This document shows positions 14,410 through 22,579 of a stretch of DNA of 32,004 nucleotides, in pieces. Location of the stretch: assembly GCA_031554215.1 (NCBI GenBank), contig JAVBKF010000241.1:1-32004 (forward strand), in the 5' to 3' direction. Made by a program: the position numbers and the translations under genes. The notes beneath the pieces are model-generated. The model had not been told where the DNA came from and did not search any database. It saw nothing but the letters and a program-made list of their open reading frames with translations. The DNA comes from JAVBKE01 sp031554215. Its GTDB lineage: Bacteria; Bacillota; Bacilli; JARBTR01. Positions within the stretch are counted from its first letter, which is position 1, and every line of letters starts with the position of its first letter.

Positions 14410-17088
14410 TCAGCTGGATTTCACGTCTTTTCTTCTTAATAATACGATGAAAATCCCCGCCGTAAGTAAACTGAATAAAGCTAGAGATTGACCATTCATA
14501 GAATTTCCCGTCTTTGGACTATTGGCCTTTGGACTATTCACTTGTGGTGTAGCAATCGGCTTTGGCATTACTCCCCACTGTGCATATAAGGTAACGTCCT
14601 CAGTTGGCATATTGAATGTTTCTGTACCTGATTTTGTGTAGGAAATCCCTGTCCCATCCGCTTTTGTGTTCCATCCTGTGAATGTGTAGCCGGTTTTTTC
14701 ATACGGATTTTCACTGGTGTTGCCTAGCACTGTGACTATTTCATCAACGTCATAAGCTGTTGCTTCTGCTGGTCCTACTCCAGCCGTACTTCCATTTCCA
14801 TCATATTTTACTTCATACTGATTGAGTTCCCACTGCGCATACAGCGTTACATTTTTGTCAGGCATTTTAAACGTTTCCGCGCCTGTTCCTGTATAAGCTT
14901 CTCCTGTACCATCCGCTTTTGTGTTCCATCCTGTGAATGTGTAGCCAGTCTTTTCATAAAGTGTTTCACCTTTATTCCCCAATACAGCGACTGTTTCATC
15001 AAAATTATAGGTTTTTGGTAAAGTTGGTGCCACGCCCCCTGAACTGCCGTTACCATCATATTTCACTTCATGTTGATTTGGTTTCCACTGGGCATACAGC
15101 GTCACATTTTTGTCAGGCATTTTGAATGTTTCTTCGCCTGTTCCTGCGTAAGCTTCTCCTGTGCCATCTGCGTTTGTATTCCATCCTGTGAATGTATAGC
15201 CAGTCTTTTCATATGGCATTACATTGGTATTCCCTAACACTGTGACTGTTTCGTTTAGGTCGCAGATTGTTGCCTCTGCCGGTGCTACTCCGCTAGTACT
15301 ACCATTACCATCATACGTCACTACGCGTTTGTCCATTTTCCACTGGGCATACAACGTCACATTTTTGTCAGGCATTTTGAATGTTTCTTCGCTTGATCCT
15401 GTATAAGCTTCTCCTGTACCATCTGCTTTTGTGTTCCATCCTGTGAATGTAAAACCGGACTTTTCATATGGAGCAGGATTACTGTTCCCAAGTACTGTAA
15501 CTGTTTCATTAACGTCATAAGTCTCTGGAGCTGCTGGTGCTATCCCACCAGTATTTCCATTTCCGTCATATTTCACTTCATGTTGATTGATTTTCCATTG
15601 GGCATACAGTGTCACATCTTTGTCAGGCATTTTAAATGTTTCTGTGCCTGAACCTGTATAGGCAGCACCACTACCATCTGCCTTTGTATTCCAACCCGTG
15701 AATGTATACCCAGTTTTTTCATAAGGCTGTACATTACTATTTCCAAGTACAGAAACAGATTTATCAAAGTCATAGTTTGTCGGAACCGCCGGAGCTTCGC
15801 CTCCGGTACTGCCATTGCCATCATACATCATTTTGTGATTATTTAGCTCCCATTGGGCATAAAGCGTAATATCTTTTGCTGGCATAGTCAAAGTCCCACC
15901 AGCTGGATAGGCCGTTCCACTGCCGTTTGCCGCTGTGTTCCACCCCGTGAATGTATAGCCTTTTCTCTCTAAATTCCCTTTGCTTGAAACGTTGACCGTA
16001 CTCGCTGTTTCATAGTCTGCCTTTGCAGGGACTACGCCACTTGTACTACCATTGCCATCATAACTTAAGCTAAAAGAAGGTTTAGCAAATTTAGCTTTTA
16101 CATGGACATCTTCTGCTGGCATTGAAAAGCTCAATGATGGGTCTAAAGGATCTGCAATGATAATATCATCACTTTCCCAGCCGATAAACTCATATCCCGC
16201 TGCTGGCTTTGCATTCAGGACAACTATTTCATCTTCTGTATAATCTCCCGCACCTGTAACTGTTCCATTAACCGCTTCTGTCGTTACTTTGTAGATATCC
16301 TCTGGCGGAGTTGCGCTCAGTGCGCTGATGAGTATATTGGAATCAATCTCATCATCGTAGCTATCAGCGATCACTAGTTTGATATGATTTACCTGATTAG
16401 CATTTACGGGAGCACTCACCTTCATTTCTTTTGTAAATCCGTTCATAGTCGTATAATAAGGGAATGGTGTTACCATATTATTATTAAAGTATTGCGAGTT
16501 CTTGTCGCTATTTATCGACGTAACTGAAACGAGGTCATTAGTTCCTGGAACCAACGCCATGTTGACACCATTAACATACAATGCAAAAACATCGTTATAT
16601 TCCCCAAAAGTAAAATTGTATTCCTCTGACGCAAAACAATAGGTGAAAGTAATGTTATTTGTTGTAGGGATAAAATCAAACTCTAGAGCAGTAGCATCAA
16701 ATGTACCATCTGTAACAAGTCCATCTAAATCTTCGTCACCGGCTGCTACGTATTCTGTAGAAGTTACTAGATCAAGGTTATTAGGACCTAATACACCAAC
16801 TGCCTTACCTGTACTAAGAATGATTCCGCTATCCAAACCGAAAATACTACCGCCGCCACTAAACGTACCTGCAGAAGTGGTTGTACCCTGAAATCTAATA
16901 TTCGATACTGTAACTCCAGAACCTAGTAATGTGTTCGCCAACTCCTCCTTACTTTTTCCATCCTCAACGACGAATGCTTTAGTGGAACCCGGTGAAGCTG
17001 TTGCAAATGCCGTAGTTTGCGGAAGTAGTTGAGCTGTAACAAAAACAATGATCAATAACACCAGTTGAAATTTCTTTAATTTATTCAT
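14410..17088 (-). CDS. Cell-surface protein: choice-of-anchor L domain plus six InlB-type repeats
   Basis: An 892-residue exported protein. Residues 1-29 are a signal peptide (KLKK, hydrophobic core, cut near AFA). Residues about 45-258 match the choice-of-anchor L domain (LGSGVTVSNIRFQG, SGIILSTG, FTYCFASEEYNFTFGEYNDVFALYVNG). A divergent InlB B-repeat follows (265-336), then six Listeria-Bacteroides / InlB B-repeats beginning with YDGNG at 343, 422, 507, 592, 677 and 762, each containing GYTFTGWNT and DVTLYAQW. The tail has SPKTG (857-861), a hydrophobic segment and RRKDVKSS, a sortase-type signal with serine in place of the usual leucine. Likely wall-attached; such repeats serve as spacers or in adhesion. 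The start has GGGGGAG 5 bases upstream. No binding partner can be named. Confidence 0.9.
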   Translation of the reverse strand: MNKLKKFQLVLLIIVFVTAQLLPQTTAFATASPGSTKAFVVEDGKSKEELANTLLGSGVTVSNIRFQGTTTSAGTFSGGGSIFGLDSGIILSTGKAVGVLGPNNLDLVTSTEYVAAGDEDLDGLVTDGTFDATALEFDFIPTTNNITFTYCFASEEYNFTFGEYNDVFALYVNGVNMALVPGTNDLVSVTSINSDKNSQYFNNNMVTPFPYYTTMNGFTKEMKVSAPVNANQVNHIKLVIADSYDDEIDSNILISALSATPPEDIYKVTTEAVNGTVTGAGDYTEDEIVVLNAKPAAGYEFIGWESDDIIIADPLDPSLSFSMPAEDVHVKAKFAKPSFSLSYDGNGSTSGVVPAKADYETASTVNVSSKGNLERKGYTFTGWNTAANGSGTAYPAGGTLTMPAKDITLYAQWELNNHKMMYDGNGSTGGEAPAVPTNYDFDKSVSVLGNSNVQPYEKTGYTFTGWNTKADGSGAAYTGSGTETFKMPDKDVTLYAQWKINQHEVKYDGNGNTGGIAPAAPETYDVNETVTVLGNSNPAPYEKSGFTFTGWNTKADGTGEAYTGSSEETFKMPDKNVTLYAQWKMDKRVVTYDGNGSTSGVAPAEATICDLNETVTVLGNTNVMPYEKTGYTFTGWNTNADGTGEAYAGTGEETFKMPDKNVTLYAQWKPNQHEVKYDGNGSSGGVAPTLPKTYNFDETVAVLGNKGETLYEKTGYTFTGWNTKADGTGEAYTGTGAETFKMPDKNVTLYAQWELNQYEVKYDGNGSTAGVGPAEATAYDVDEIVTVLGNTSENPYEKTGYTFTGWNTKADGTGISYTKSGTETFNMPTEDVTLYAQWGVMPKPIATPQVNSPKANSPKTGNSMNGQSLALFSLLTAGIFIVLLRRKDVKSS
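14575..16062 (-). repeat. Tandem array of InlB B-repeat units (85-residue / 255-bp period)
   Basis: Six units begin with YDGNG at residues 343, 422, 507, 592, 677 and 762. The last four intervals are exactly 85 residues (255 bases). The DNA of neighbouring units is nearly identical in long blocks, for example around GGATGGAACAC and GCCTGACAAAAATG on the coding strand. This points to recent duplication or gene conversion, so unit number could differ between strains and the array is a risk point for assembly. Confidence 0.88.
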
Positions 17089-17189
17089 TTTTCTCCCCCA
17101 ATTTTGAAGATACTAACTGACTTTACTTGCTACTATTGCTCTAGTAGATGTGGTCTACAGTGTCCCGAGGTATCACAAGTCCCTAGTAG

Positions 17190-17218
17190 TCTATAAACCT
17201 AATATGAGCAAATTACAA
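17190..17218 (-). promoter_or_regulatory. Promoter of the InlB-repeat surface protein
   Basis: On the minus strand TTGTAA (17213-17218), 17 bases, TATAGA (17190-17195). Each box matches 4 of 6 consensus positions. The start near 17183 would give a leader of about 95 bases with a GGGGGAG ribosome binding site. Confidence 0.4.
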
Positions 17219-17705
17219 CATCGTACAGCAGTACCGTATTTATGTAAGACTTCATGACGCACGGATTGATAACGTATAAATCGTTCTTCACCGCAGATTG
17301 TACGTAAATATGCAGTGTGATATCAAAAGAAATTTGTAATCTATCCCCCCCTGACAATTAAAACACGGAATCATTGAGAAATTTCCCCTAATATTCCTAC
17401 ACAAGTAATTATACACTTACTTTTCAGGAAACCACAACGGTAAAATGGATTAAAATTCAAAAAAAGAACCAATAAATTTAAAACGAATTATAAAATGAAT
17501 AAAGCTAGTTGATTAAATGTAACGAAAGTGTTGGATGAAAATAGGCCCAACTTAGCAAAATCGCAATATCCTGCCTACTTAAAAGAACCGAATGACTAGC
17601 AATGATTCGGACTAAAGTAACCATTCTGATGAATTACACAAACCGCGAAAGATTTAACAAGCATCGTCCCTGTTGAATTATGCAAAAAAGCTAAACCCAC
17701 GCCTA

Positions 17706-17737
17706 TTGACATTCCCCTCACCACAAAGTGTACACTT
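17706..17737 (+). promoter_or_regulatory. Promoter with overlapping 12-bp palindrome upstream of the GyrI-like gene
   Basis: A perfect TTGACA (17706-17711) is followed after 17 bases by TGTACA (17729-17734), a poor -10. That -10 lies inside the perfect palindrome AAGTGTACACTT (17726-17737). A strong -35, weak -10 and palindrome over the -10 is the usual layout of a repressed promoter or of one remodelled by an activator such as a MerR-type protein. The regulator is not encoded next to it. Confidence 0.5.
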
Positions 17738-17791
17738 GTAAGGGAAACCAACAAACGAATCACCGATAACATTCAAAGGGGACATCAATCC

Positions 17792-18421
17792 ATGACAAAA
17801 ATCGAATACAGAAAAACATACAAAAACCTATACCTTCCCAAAGCCACGCCCAGTATTGTCGACGTACCCGAAATGTCATTCTTCCAAATCACAGGTGAGG
17901 GTTCACCGGATCATGTAAACTTTGAGCAAGCAGTAGAAGCGCTCTATACACTCAGCTATAGCGTGAAAATGTCCTACAAAAAGGAACCTGTGCCAAGCGG
18001 TTACTACGAATACACAGTATTTCCGCTAGAAGGCATTTGGGATTTACTTGATTACTCAAAACCCAGCACAGATCGAGATAACTTCAAATACACACTGATG
18101 ATCCGCCAGCCAGCCTTTTTAACCAATCAACTTGCGGATAAATTCATCCAAGAGACAATGGCAAAAAAGAAAAACCCAAGACTAGTAGATGTCACTTTCA
18201 CCTCGCACCACGAGGGCTTATCTGTGCAAATGATGCATATTGGTCCTTATCGTGATGAACCAATCAGTTTTGCCCTAATGGAGAACTTTTGCGCGGAAAA
18301 CGGCCATCAACGTGCCGAAAAAAGGCATCGAGAAATCTACTTATCGGACCCGAGAAAAGTGGCTGAAGATAAAATGAAAACGGTCTTACGTTTCCGGGTC
18401 GATAAGCTGATCGCACAATAG
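17792..18421 (+). CDS. GyrI-like (effector-binding domain) protein
   Basis: A 209-residue cytosolic protein without a DNA-binding part. The opening EYRKTYKNLYLPKATPSIVDVPEMSFFQITGEGSPD and the later HEGLSVQMMHIGPYRDEPISFALMENFCAENG and RHREIYLSDPRKV segments match stand-alone GyrI-like small-molecule-binding proteins (AraC/GyrI effector-binding fold). Members of this fold bind hydrophobic cations or act as hydrolases on small toxic molecules. Here only the fold is assigned. The YLSDPRK tail is typical of the Firmicutes subgroup. AAAGGGG lies about 10 bases before the ATG. The promoter carries a palindrome (17726-17737), suggesting inducible expression. A terminator follows 9 bases after the stop. 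Confidence 0.85.
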   Translation: MTKIEYRKTYKNLYLPKATPSIVDVPEMSFFQITGEGSPDHVNFEQAVEALYTLSYSVKMSYKKEPVPSGYYEYTVFPLEGIWDLLDYSKPSTDRDNFKYTLMIRQPAFLTNQLADKFIQETMAKKKNPRLVDVTFTSHHEGLSVQMMHIGPYRDEPISFALMENFCAENGHQRAEKRHREIYLSDPRKVAEDKMKTVLRFRVDKLIAQ

Positions 18422-18430
18422 GCATCACAA

Positions 18431-18475
18431 AAACGTCCAACCATTTTTTACTCAATGAATGGACGTTTCCTTTAC
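18431..18475 (+). terminator. Terminator after the GyrI-like gene (probably bidirectional)
   Basis: AAACGTCCA (18431-18439) pairs with TGGACGTTT (18460-18468). The plus strand continues CCTTTA, a weak T-tract. The minus strand continues GTTTTTGTG, so it could also end transcripts coming from the decayed frame at 18452. Confidence 0.65.
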
Positions 18476-18790
18476 GCTATAGATCAAATGGTATTTGTCG
18501 CAATAATCGCATTCATAAAAATCCATTGGATAAATTCCACTTAAATTTCGGATATTAAATTCATAGAAACGGTTCAATAGGCGTTGTTGAGTGGTACCAG
18601 CATAATCTTGAACTGAGTGAAAAGGTCTTGCCCTGTAGCTCAACTTAGTAATGTACATAAAGCCTTGCCGCCCGCGTGCATTCTCTAAGACCTGATTAAT
18701 CCTTGCTAGTTTTTGTTTGATGCGCGCTTCAAATAGATGCAGGTTATCCAGGGCGGAGTAGCGCCTTGCACCTGAATCATAACCCCACCA
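18452..18790 (-). pseudogene. Remnant of an unrecognised gene with a CxxCxxYH zinc-ribbon-like tail
   Basis: The minus frame is open for 112 codons (18790 to 18452), but the only usable start is an ATG at 18658 with a weak AAGG site, giving 68 residues. The C-terminal part reads YRARPFHSVQDYAG and then DFYECDYCDKYHLIYS, where CxxC plus YH resembles small zinc-ribbon proteins. The same frame continues upstream to about 19050 with protein-like stretches (RDEFFHGNVDLGYSFEQAMAV, NSFAQRFMNHPEYEE) interrupted by several stop codons. This suggests a decayed longer gene. I do not recognise the family. The alternative, a genuine 68-residue gene, cannot be excluded. Confidence 0.3.
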
Positions 18791-19248
18791 TTACCAACGA
18801 GCCAAAATATGCCGTTGTCATTCCAAACACGCGCGGCAATTCCAACAATACCATTATTCTTCATACTCTGGATGATTCATAAAACGCTGGGCAAAAGAAT
18901 TGCCAAAACAGCCTTCTTCCTACTCATGTACTTTCTCCCATTTCACACACAAAATAATTGTTTTATATTAATGGTGACATAAGAATCGTATAAAGACTGC
19001 CATTGCTTGTTCAAATGAATAACCCAGATCAACATTTCCATGAAAAAATTCATCTCTGTACGAAGCTCAATATCAAAAACCGAATCCCATCACTTATTGG
19101 CTCTTCAAAATTTCTACATTGCGTTTTCGACAATTGGGCAAGCAATTCGGATTTCATGTTGCATCAAGCACCAATCCCCAAGTGACAAAGTGCTGATCCT
19201 TCCTTGTCATTATTCTGATAAGTATCGTGCACATATCCGGTCACACAA
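18791..19248. other. Degraded interval between the remnant and the MmcQ/YjbR gene
   Basis: No intact gene. The minus strand shows short protein-like stretches in the same frame as the remnant at 18452, broken by stops. ATTATTCTGAT and ATTATTCAGAT (about 19209 and 19250) form an imperfect direct repeat. No terminator for the MmcQ/YjbR gene is evident. Confidence 0.35.
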
Positions 19249-19617
19249 TTATTCAGATTGGGTACCAGCAATCTCTTTCTGCAACTTTTTTGTCAGCGAT
19301 TTGAAAACAAGCTCATACGACATATCAATCATTTTCTTCATCACTTCATCTGGCACATTGCCTGAAAAATAGACAGAGTTCCAGTGCGTTTTATTCAAGT
19401 GGTAACCCGGAACGATCGCCTCATACTCTTCACGGAACCGCTCTGCAAGAAAAGGATCACACTTAAGTGAAACAATCGGATCACCGTACTTGTCGCCACC
19501 AATCATACAAAATATTTTGCCCTTCAGTAAATAATTTGTTGTACGCCATTCCACCTTTAAATCCTTCTGCACTGCTGCCTTTGCTAGTACGTAATCATCT
19601 ATCCATTCATATTTCAA
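19249..19617 (-). CDS. MmcQ/YjbR family protein
   Basis: A 122-residue protein with the MmcQ/YjbR (CyaY-like fold) pattern. It has an N-terminal helix, then VEWRTTNYLLKGKIFCMIGGDKYGDPIVSLKCDPFLAERFREEYEAIVPGYHLNKTHWNSVYF, and a C-terminal helix MIDMSYELVFKSL. GYHLNKTHWNSV is the family's best conserved stretch. The fold is often called double-wing DNA-binding, but a cellular role is not established. The start is a TTG at 19617, chosen because GGAGG lies 9 bases upstream and no in-frame ATG or GTG fits. It begins 41 bases after the ABC-F stop with no terminator between, so the two are probably co-transcribed. Confidence 0.88.
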   Translation of the reverse strand: MKYEWIDDYVLAKAAVQKDLKVEWRTTNYLLKGKIFCMIGGDKYGDPIVSLKCDPFLAERFREEYEAIVPGYHLNKTHWNSVYFSGNVPDEVMKKMIDMSYELVFKSLTKKLQKEIAGTQSE

Positions 19618-19658
19618 CTACCATTACCTCCAGTTTTCTATCAGAAAAAACACTACAA

Positions 19659-21290
19659 CTAGACGTCACTATGATTCCGTTCCCGTGCCCAAGAATAATT
19701 TCCCGGAAAATAGTCTAGTTGACCATTTTGAATCCAATAGGTTCGATTAAATAGTTTATTCAGTAAATAACGATCGTGCGAAACCACAAGCACCGTTCCC
19801 TCAAAATCCTCCAATGCTTCTTCTAGTACTTCGCGAGAATCAATATCCAAATGATTCGTAGGCTCGTCTAATATCAGAAAGTTGATATCTTGGTACATCA
19901 ACTGTGCCAGGCGTAACCGCATTCGCTCACCACCACTCAAGCGGCCTACTTTCTGAAACACATTAGCACCGTAAAACAGGAATTTCGCAAGGATATTTCT
20001 CGCTTCCCCCTCAGTCACTACAACTTGGTCCCGGAGTGCTTCAAGAACTGTCATCTTAGAATCATTCGTAAATAAATGCTGTGATAGATAGCCAATCCGC
20101 ACCTGACTCCCGACATGCACAATCCCACTACAAGCTGTTTCTTCACCAAGAATCATTTTCAGAATCGTTGATTTTCCCGAACCATTATCACCAACGATGG
20201 CGACATGATCACCGAACTGGATATGCATCGAGGCCTCTGCAAATAGTGTCCGCTCAGCAAACCCCTTACTTATATCGGTCAGCGTCACAACATCTTTCCC
20301 GCTACGATTCCCTGATTCTAACGCTAGTCCCATCTTTCTCGCCTCAAGAACAGGCTTCTTAATCTTGACCATTCGGTCTAGTGCCCGCTGCATATTGGTT
20401 GCCCTTCTGTGCAAGGCCTCACTTGGCGGATTCGCTTGATTCGCCCATTCACGTAACCGTTTAATCGCTTCACGTATCTTTTTCATTTTGCTCTGTTGTT
20501 CTTGAAATGCCTTGAATTGATCAATCAACCGTTTTTCTTTTTCAATCGCAAATGCCGAATAGTTGCCATGATACAACGTCAGTTCACCGTCTTCGATATC
20601 AGCTATTTTCGTCACTGTTTTATCAAGAAAATAGCGGTCATGTGAAATGATGATCACCGCACCAACATAGTCTCGTAAATAGTCTTCTAACCATTCAACA
20701 GCCCGAATATCCAAATGGTTTGTAGGCTCATCAAGCAATAAAATCGTTGGGTTTTTTAATAGGGTATAGCCTAAACAAATCTTCGTTTGCACACCACCAC
20801 TGAGTGTCACAAATGGCGATTCTAGTAGATGACTAATTTGCAAGCCATTGGCGACACTCATGACTTTGCTAGCTGCCGCATAGCCGTCCAGCATTGTAAA
20901 GGATTCTTGAAGCGACCCATATTTCAATAGTAGCTTGTCAAGCTCTTTTGGCTCCGTCACGGTCCCCATCAATGCTTCACATTGTGCTAGTTTAGCCGCA
21001 AGAACCTGCACCTGTTCAAAAGCAGCATTCAGCACGTCAATGACTTTCATTTCATCAGCGTAAGTCGGAATTTGCGCTAGGTAGCCAATAGTTGCCCCTT
21101 TATTCAGACTAACAGTGCCTGCGTCAGGCTTATCAAAACCCGCAATGATCCGGGCTAGGGATGACTTACCACACCCATTACGGCCAACAATTCCTATCCG
21201 GTCCTGATCGTGTACGTCAAATGTAACATCATGAAAAATATCACTGCCAACAAAATTACAACCCACTTGCTGCGCACTTAGTACAATCAT
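19659..21290 (-). CDS. ABC-F family ATPase
   Basis: A 543-residue soluble protein with two ATPase domains and no membrane segments, the ABC-F plan. Domain 1: Walker A GRNGCGKSS (36-44), signature LSGGV (163-167), Walker B ending DEPTNHLD (187-194), SHDRY (216-220). The linker at about 245-325 is basic and helical (KIREAIKRLREWANQANPPSEALHRRATNMQRALDRM). Domain 2: GDNGSGKS (367-374), LSGGE (451-455), DEPTNHLD (475-482), SHDRY (504-508). ABC-F proteins bind the ribosomal E site; some confer antibiotic resistance, others resolve stalls. The REWANQ/RRATNMQRALDR linker resembles the Lsa/Vga-like side, but resistance cannot be inferred. The valine in the first signature is unusual. AAGGA precedes the ATG by 10 bases. 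MmcQ/YjbR follows on the same transcript. Confidence 0.93.
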   Translation of the reverse strand: MIVLSAQQVGCNFVGSDIFHDVTFDVHDQDRIGIVGRNGCGKSSLARIIAGFDKPDAGTVSLNKGATIGYLAQIPTYADEMKVIDVLNAAFEQVQVLAAKLAQCEALMGTVTEPKELDKLLLKYGSLQESFTMLDGYAAASKVMSVANGLQISHLLESPFVTLSGGVQTKICLGYTLLKNPTILLLDEPTNHLDIRAVEWLEDYLRDYVGAVIIISHDRYFLDKTVTKIADIEDGELTLYHGNYSAFAIEKEKRLIDQFKAFQEQQSKMKKIREAIKRLREWANQANPPSEALHRRATNMQRALDRMVKIKKPVLEARKMGLALESGNRSGKDVVTLTDISKGFAERTLFAEASMHIQFGDHVAIVGDNGSGKSTILKMILGEETACSGIVHVGSQVRIGYLSQHLFTNDSKMTVLEALRDQVVVTEGEARNILAKFLFYGANVFQKVGRLSGGERMRLRLAQLMYQDINFLILDEPTNHLDIDSREVLEEALEDFEGTVLVVSHDRYLLNKLFNRTYWIQNGQLDYFPGNYSWARERNHSDV

Positions 21291-21312
21291 CAGTTATCAG
21301 TCCTTCATCAGC

Positions 21313-21341
21313 ATTGTATGATCATATTCAGGTCCCTTCAA
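21313..21341 (-). promoter_or_regulatory. Promoter of the ABC-F gene
   Basis: TTGAAG (21336-21341), 17 bases, TACAAT (21313-21318) on the minus strand. The start near 21306 leaves a leader of only about 16 bases. That argues against the long ribosome-mediated attenuator found before some resistance ABC-F genes. Confidence 0.5.
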
Positions 21342-21375
21342 GCTCATCAACTAAAGAGTGACCTTGCATATATAG

Positions 21376-21395
21376 AAAAACTGGCATTTCGCCAG
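21376..21395 (-). terminator. Short terminator after the signal peptidase gene
   Basis: On the minus strand CTGGC pairs with GCCAG (21381-21385 with 21391-21395) around a five-base loop, followed by TTTTT (21376-21380). It begins within a few bases of the stop codon. The stem is only about 5 bp, so efficiency may be partial. Confidence 0.5.
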
Positions 21396-21398
21396 CAT

Positions 21399-21959
21399 TT
21401 AATTAAAGTTTCTAGTCATTTCACCAAGTGGCCAAAAACGAAACTTTGCTTCACCCATTAATTCATCAATCGGCACTAGACCATAATGCCTACTATCATA
21501 ACTATTAAGGCGATTATCCCCCAGTACAAGTACATGGCCTTCAGGAATCACATCCACATTTGCTACTTCTTCCAGTGTGAAATCGTTTGTAAATTGCTGC
21601 CCAGAAGCCATATTAGCATGTTCATCGTTCAGAAACGGTTCAGGCACATATTCTCCGTCAATATACAATCGATCATCCTTATATTCAACTGTTTCCCCAG
21701 GAAGACCAATCACCCGTTTAATATAATTTTCCTTCTCATTTGCCTTAAACACAACAATATCAAAGCGGTCAACATTATTGTCATTATAAAATAATTTCCA
21801 GATCAGTACTTTATCGTTGTTCTCAAGTGTTGCGCTCATGGAATCGCCGTCAATGCGATAAGGCGCGAAGATAAAGAATCGGATTAGTAAGAAAATGATG
21901 AAGCCAATCAAGAGAGCAACCGTCCACTCTTTTAGTTCACTTTTTAATTCGCTTCCCAT
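21399..21959 (-). CDS. Type I signal peptidase
   Basis: A 186-residue membrane-anchored serine protease that cleaves Sec and Tat signal peptides on the outer face of the membrane. A single N-terminal hydrophobic segment (about 13-31) is followed by the box with the nucleophile, GDSMSATL (S40). The general base lies in YIKRVIGLPGE (K81), and GHVLVLGDNRLNSYDSRHYG (about 142-161) is the conserved box E region. The size and single anchor match the small Bacillus SipS/T/V enzymes, and the neighbourhood (a TVP38-like gene directly upstream) resembles B. subtilis sipV. GGAG about 8 bases before the ATG supports the start. It begins 29 bases after the upstream gene and is likely co-transcribed with it. 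Confidence 0.95.
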   Translation of the reverse strand: MGSELKSELKEWTVALLIGFIIFLLIRFFIFAPYRIDGDSMSATLENNDKVLIWKLFYNDNNVDRFDIVVFKANEKENYIKRVIGLPGETVEYKDDRLYIDGEYVPEPFLNDEHANMASGQQFTNDFTLEEVANVDVIPEGHVLVLGDNRLNSYDSRHYGLVPIDELMGEAKFRFWPLGEMTRNFN

Positions 21960-21988
21960 AGCTAATGCTCCTGCATCTAAAGTTTAGT

Positions 21989-22579
21989 CTAAACCATTTT
22001 TCTTTCAAAACGCTTCCCAATATACCATAGTGCACCCATGACAAGAACGATAACGATTGTTTTTATAGGATTTGTGATTAACGAATGCAAATCCTTTCCG
22101 ACATAGCCGACCGTTAGAACCATCACAAATTTCCCAAGAATCACAGCTAAAAAATAAGGAACAGGACTCACTCTTGATAAACCTGCAAAAATATTGACAA
22201 TAAACGAAGGTGTAAACGGTAGACAAAGAAGTAAAAAAATTGGCCCAAACCCACTTCGATCTACCCAATTCATAATCGGATGGCTTTTTCCTGGCTTGTA
22301 AAGGTAGCGATTAATTCTCCCCTGACCAAACCGCCTAACAAGAAAGAAGACAAATAGCGTGCCACAAACATTTCCGGCCCATGAAATCAGTACACCCGTC
22401 CAAAAACCAAAAGCAGCAATATTGGCAACAATCACAACAAAAAACGGAAATATCAACAAAAAAGCATCCAGAAACGGTAATAAAAATGCCACGCCAAGAC
22501 CAAAAGCTTGGTATTGATTAATTAAGCTCAGTAACCGGTCATATGTAAACCACTCTTTGATTGTGTCAAAAAACTCCAT
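21989..22579 (-). CDS. TVP38/TMEM64 family membrane protein (VTT domain)
   Basis: A 196-residue polytopic membrane protein. Hydrophobic segments lie at about 26-44, 46-65, 70-81, 112-132, 138-158 and 170-188. The segment FGPIFLLLCLPFTPSFIVNIFAGLSR (about 111-136) carries the conserved proline-rich re-entrant motif of the VTT/DedA superfamily, and FLAVILGKFVMVLTVGYVG follows as in TVP38/TMEM64 proteins. Relatives take part in lipid scrambling or transport and membrane homeostasis; the substrate here is unknown. GAGGAG 5 bases before the ATG is an excellent ribosome binding site. It precedes the signal peptidase gene, the same pair I recall as yhjE-sipV in B. subtilis. Confidence 0.88.
   Translation of the reverse strand: MEFFDTIKEWFTYDRLLSLINQYQAFGLGVAFLLPFLDAFLLIFPFFVVIVANIAAFGFWTGVLISWAGNVCGTLFVFFLVRRFGQGRINRYLYKPGKSHPIMNWVDRSGFGPIFLLLCLPFTPSFIVNIFAGLSRVSPVPYFLAVILGKFVMVLTVGYVGKDLHSLITNPIKTIVIVLVMGALWYIGKRFERKMV

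Larger units (their letters stand above)
17089..17791. other. Divergent intergenic region between surface protein and GyrI-like gene
   Basis: Both promoters lie here and are listed separately. The leader of the surface-protein gene contains a small hairpin (CTACTA at 17130-17135 with TAGTAG at 17142-17147). The middle part (about 17220-17700) is AT-rich, and I see no gene, RNA motif or repeat in it. I looked for a c-di-GMP riboswitch upstream of the surface protein and did not find one. Confidence 0.5.

Noticed and set aside
17089..17183. Riboswitch (c-di-GMP or other) in the leader of the InlB-repeat protein
   Set aside because: I compared it with the conserved motifs I know and found only a 6-bp hairpin.
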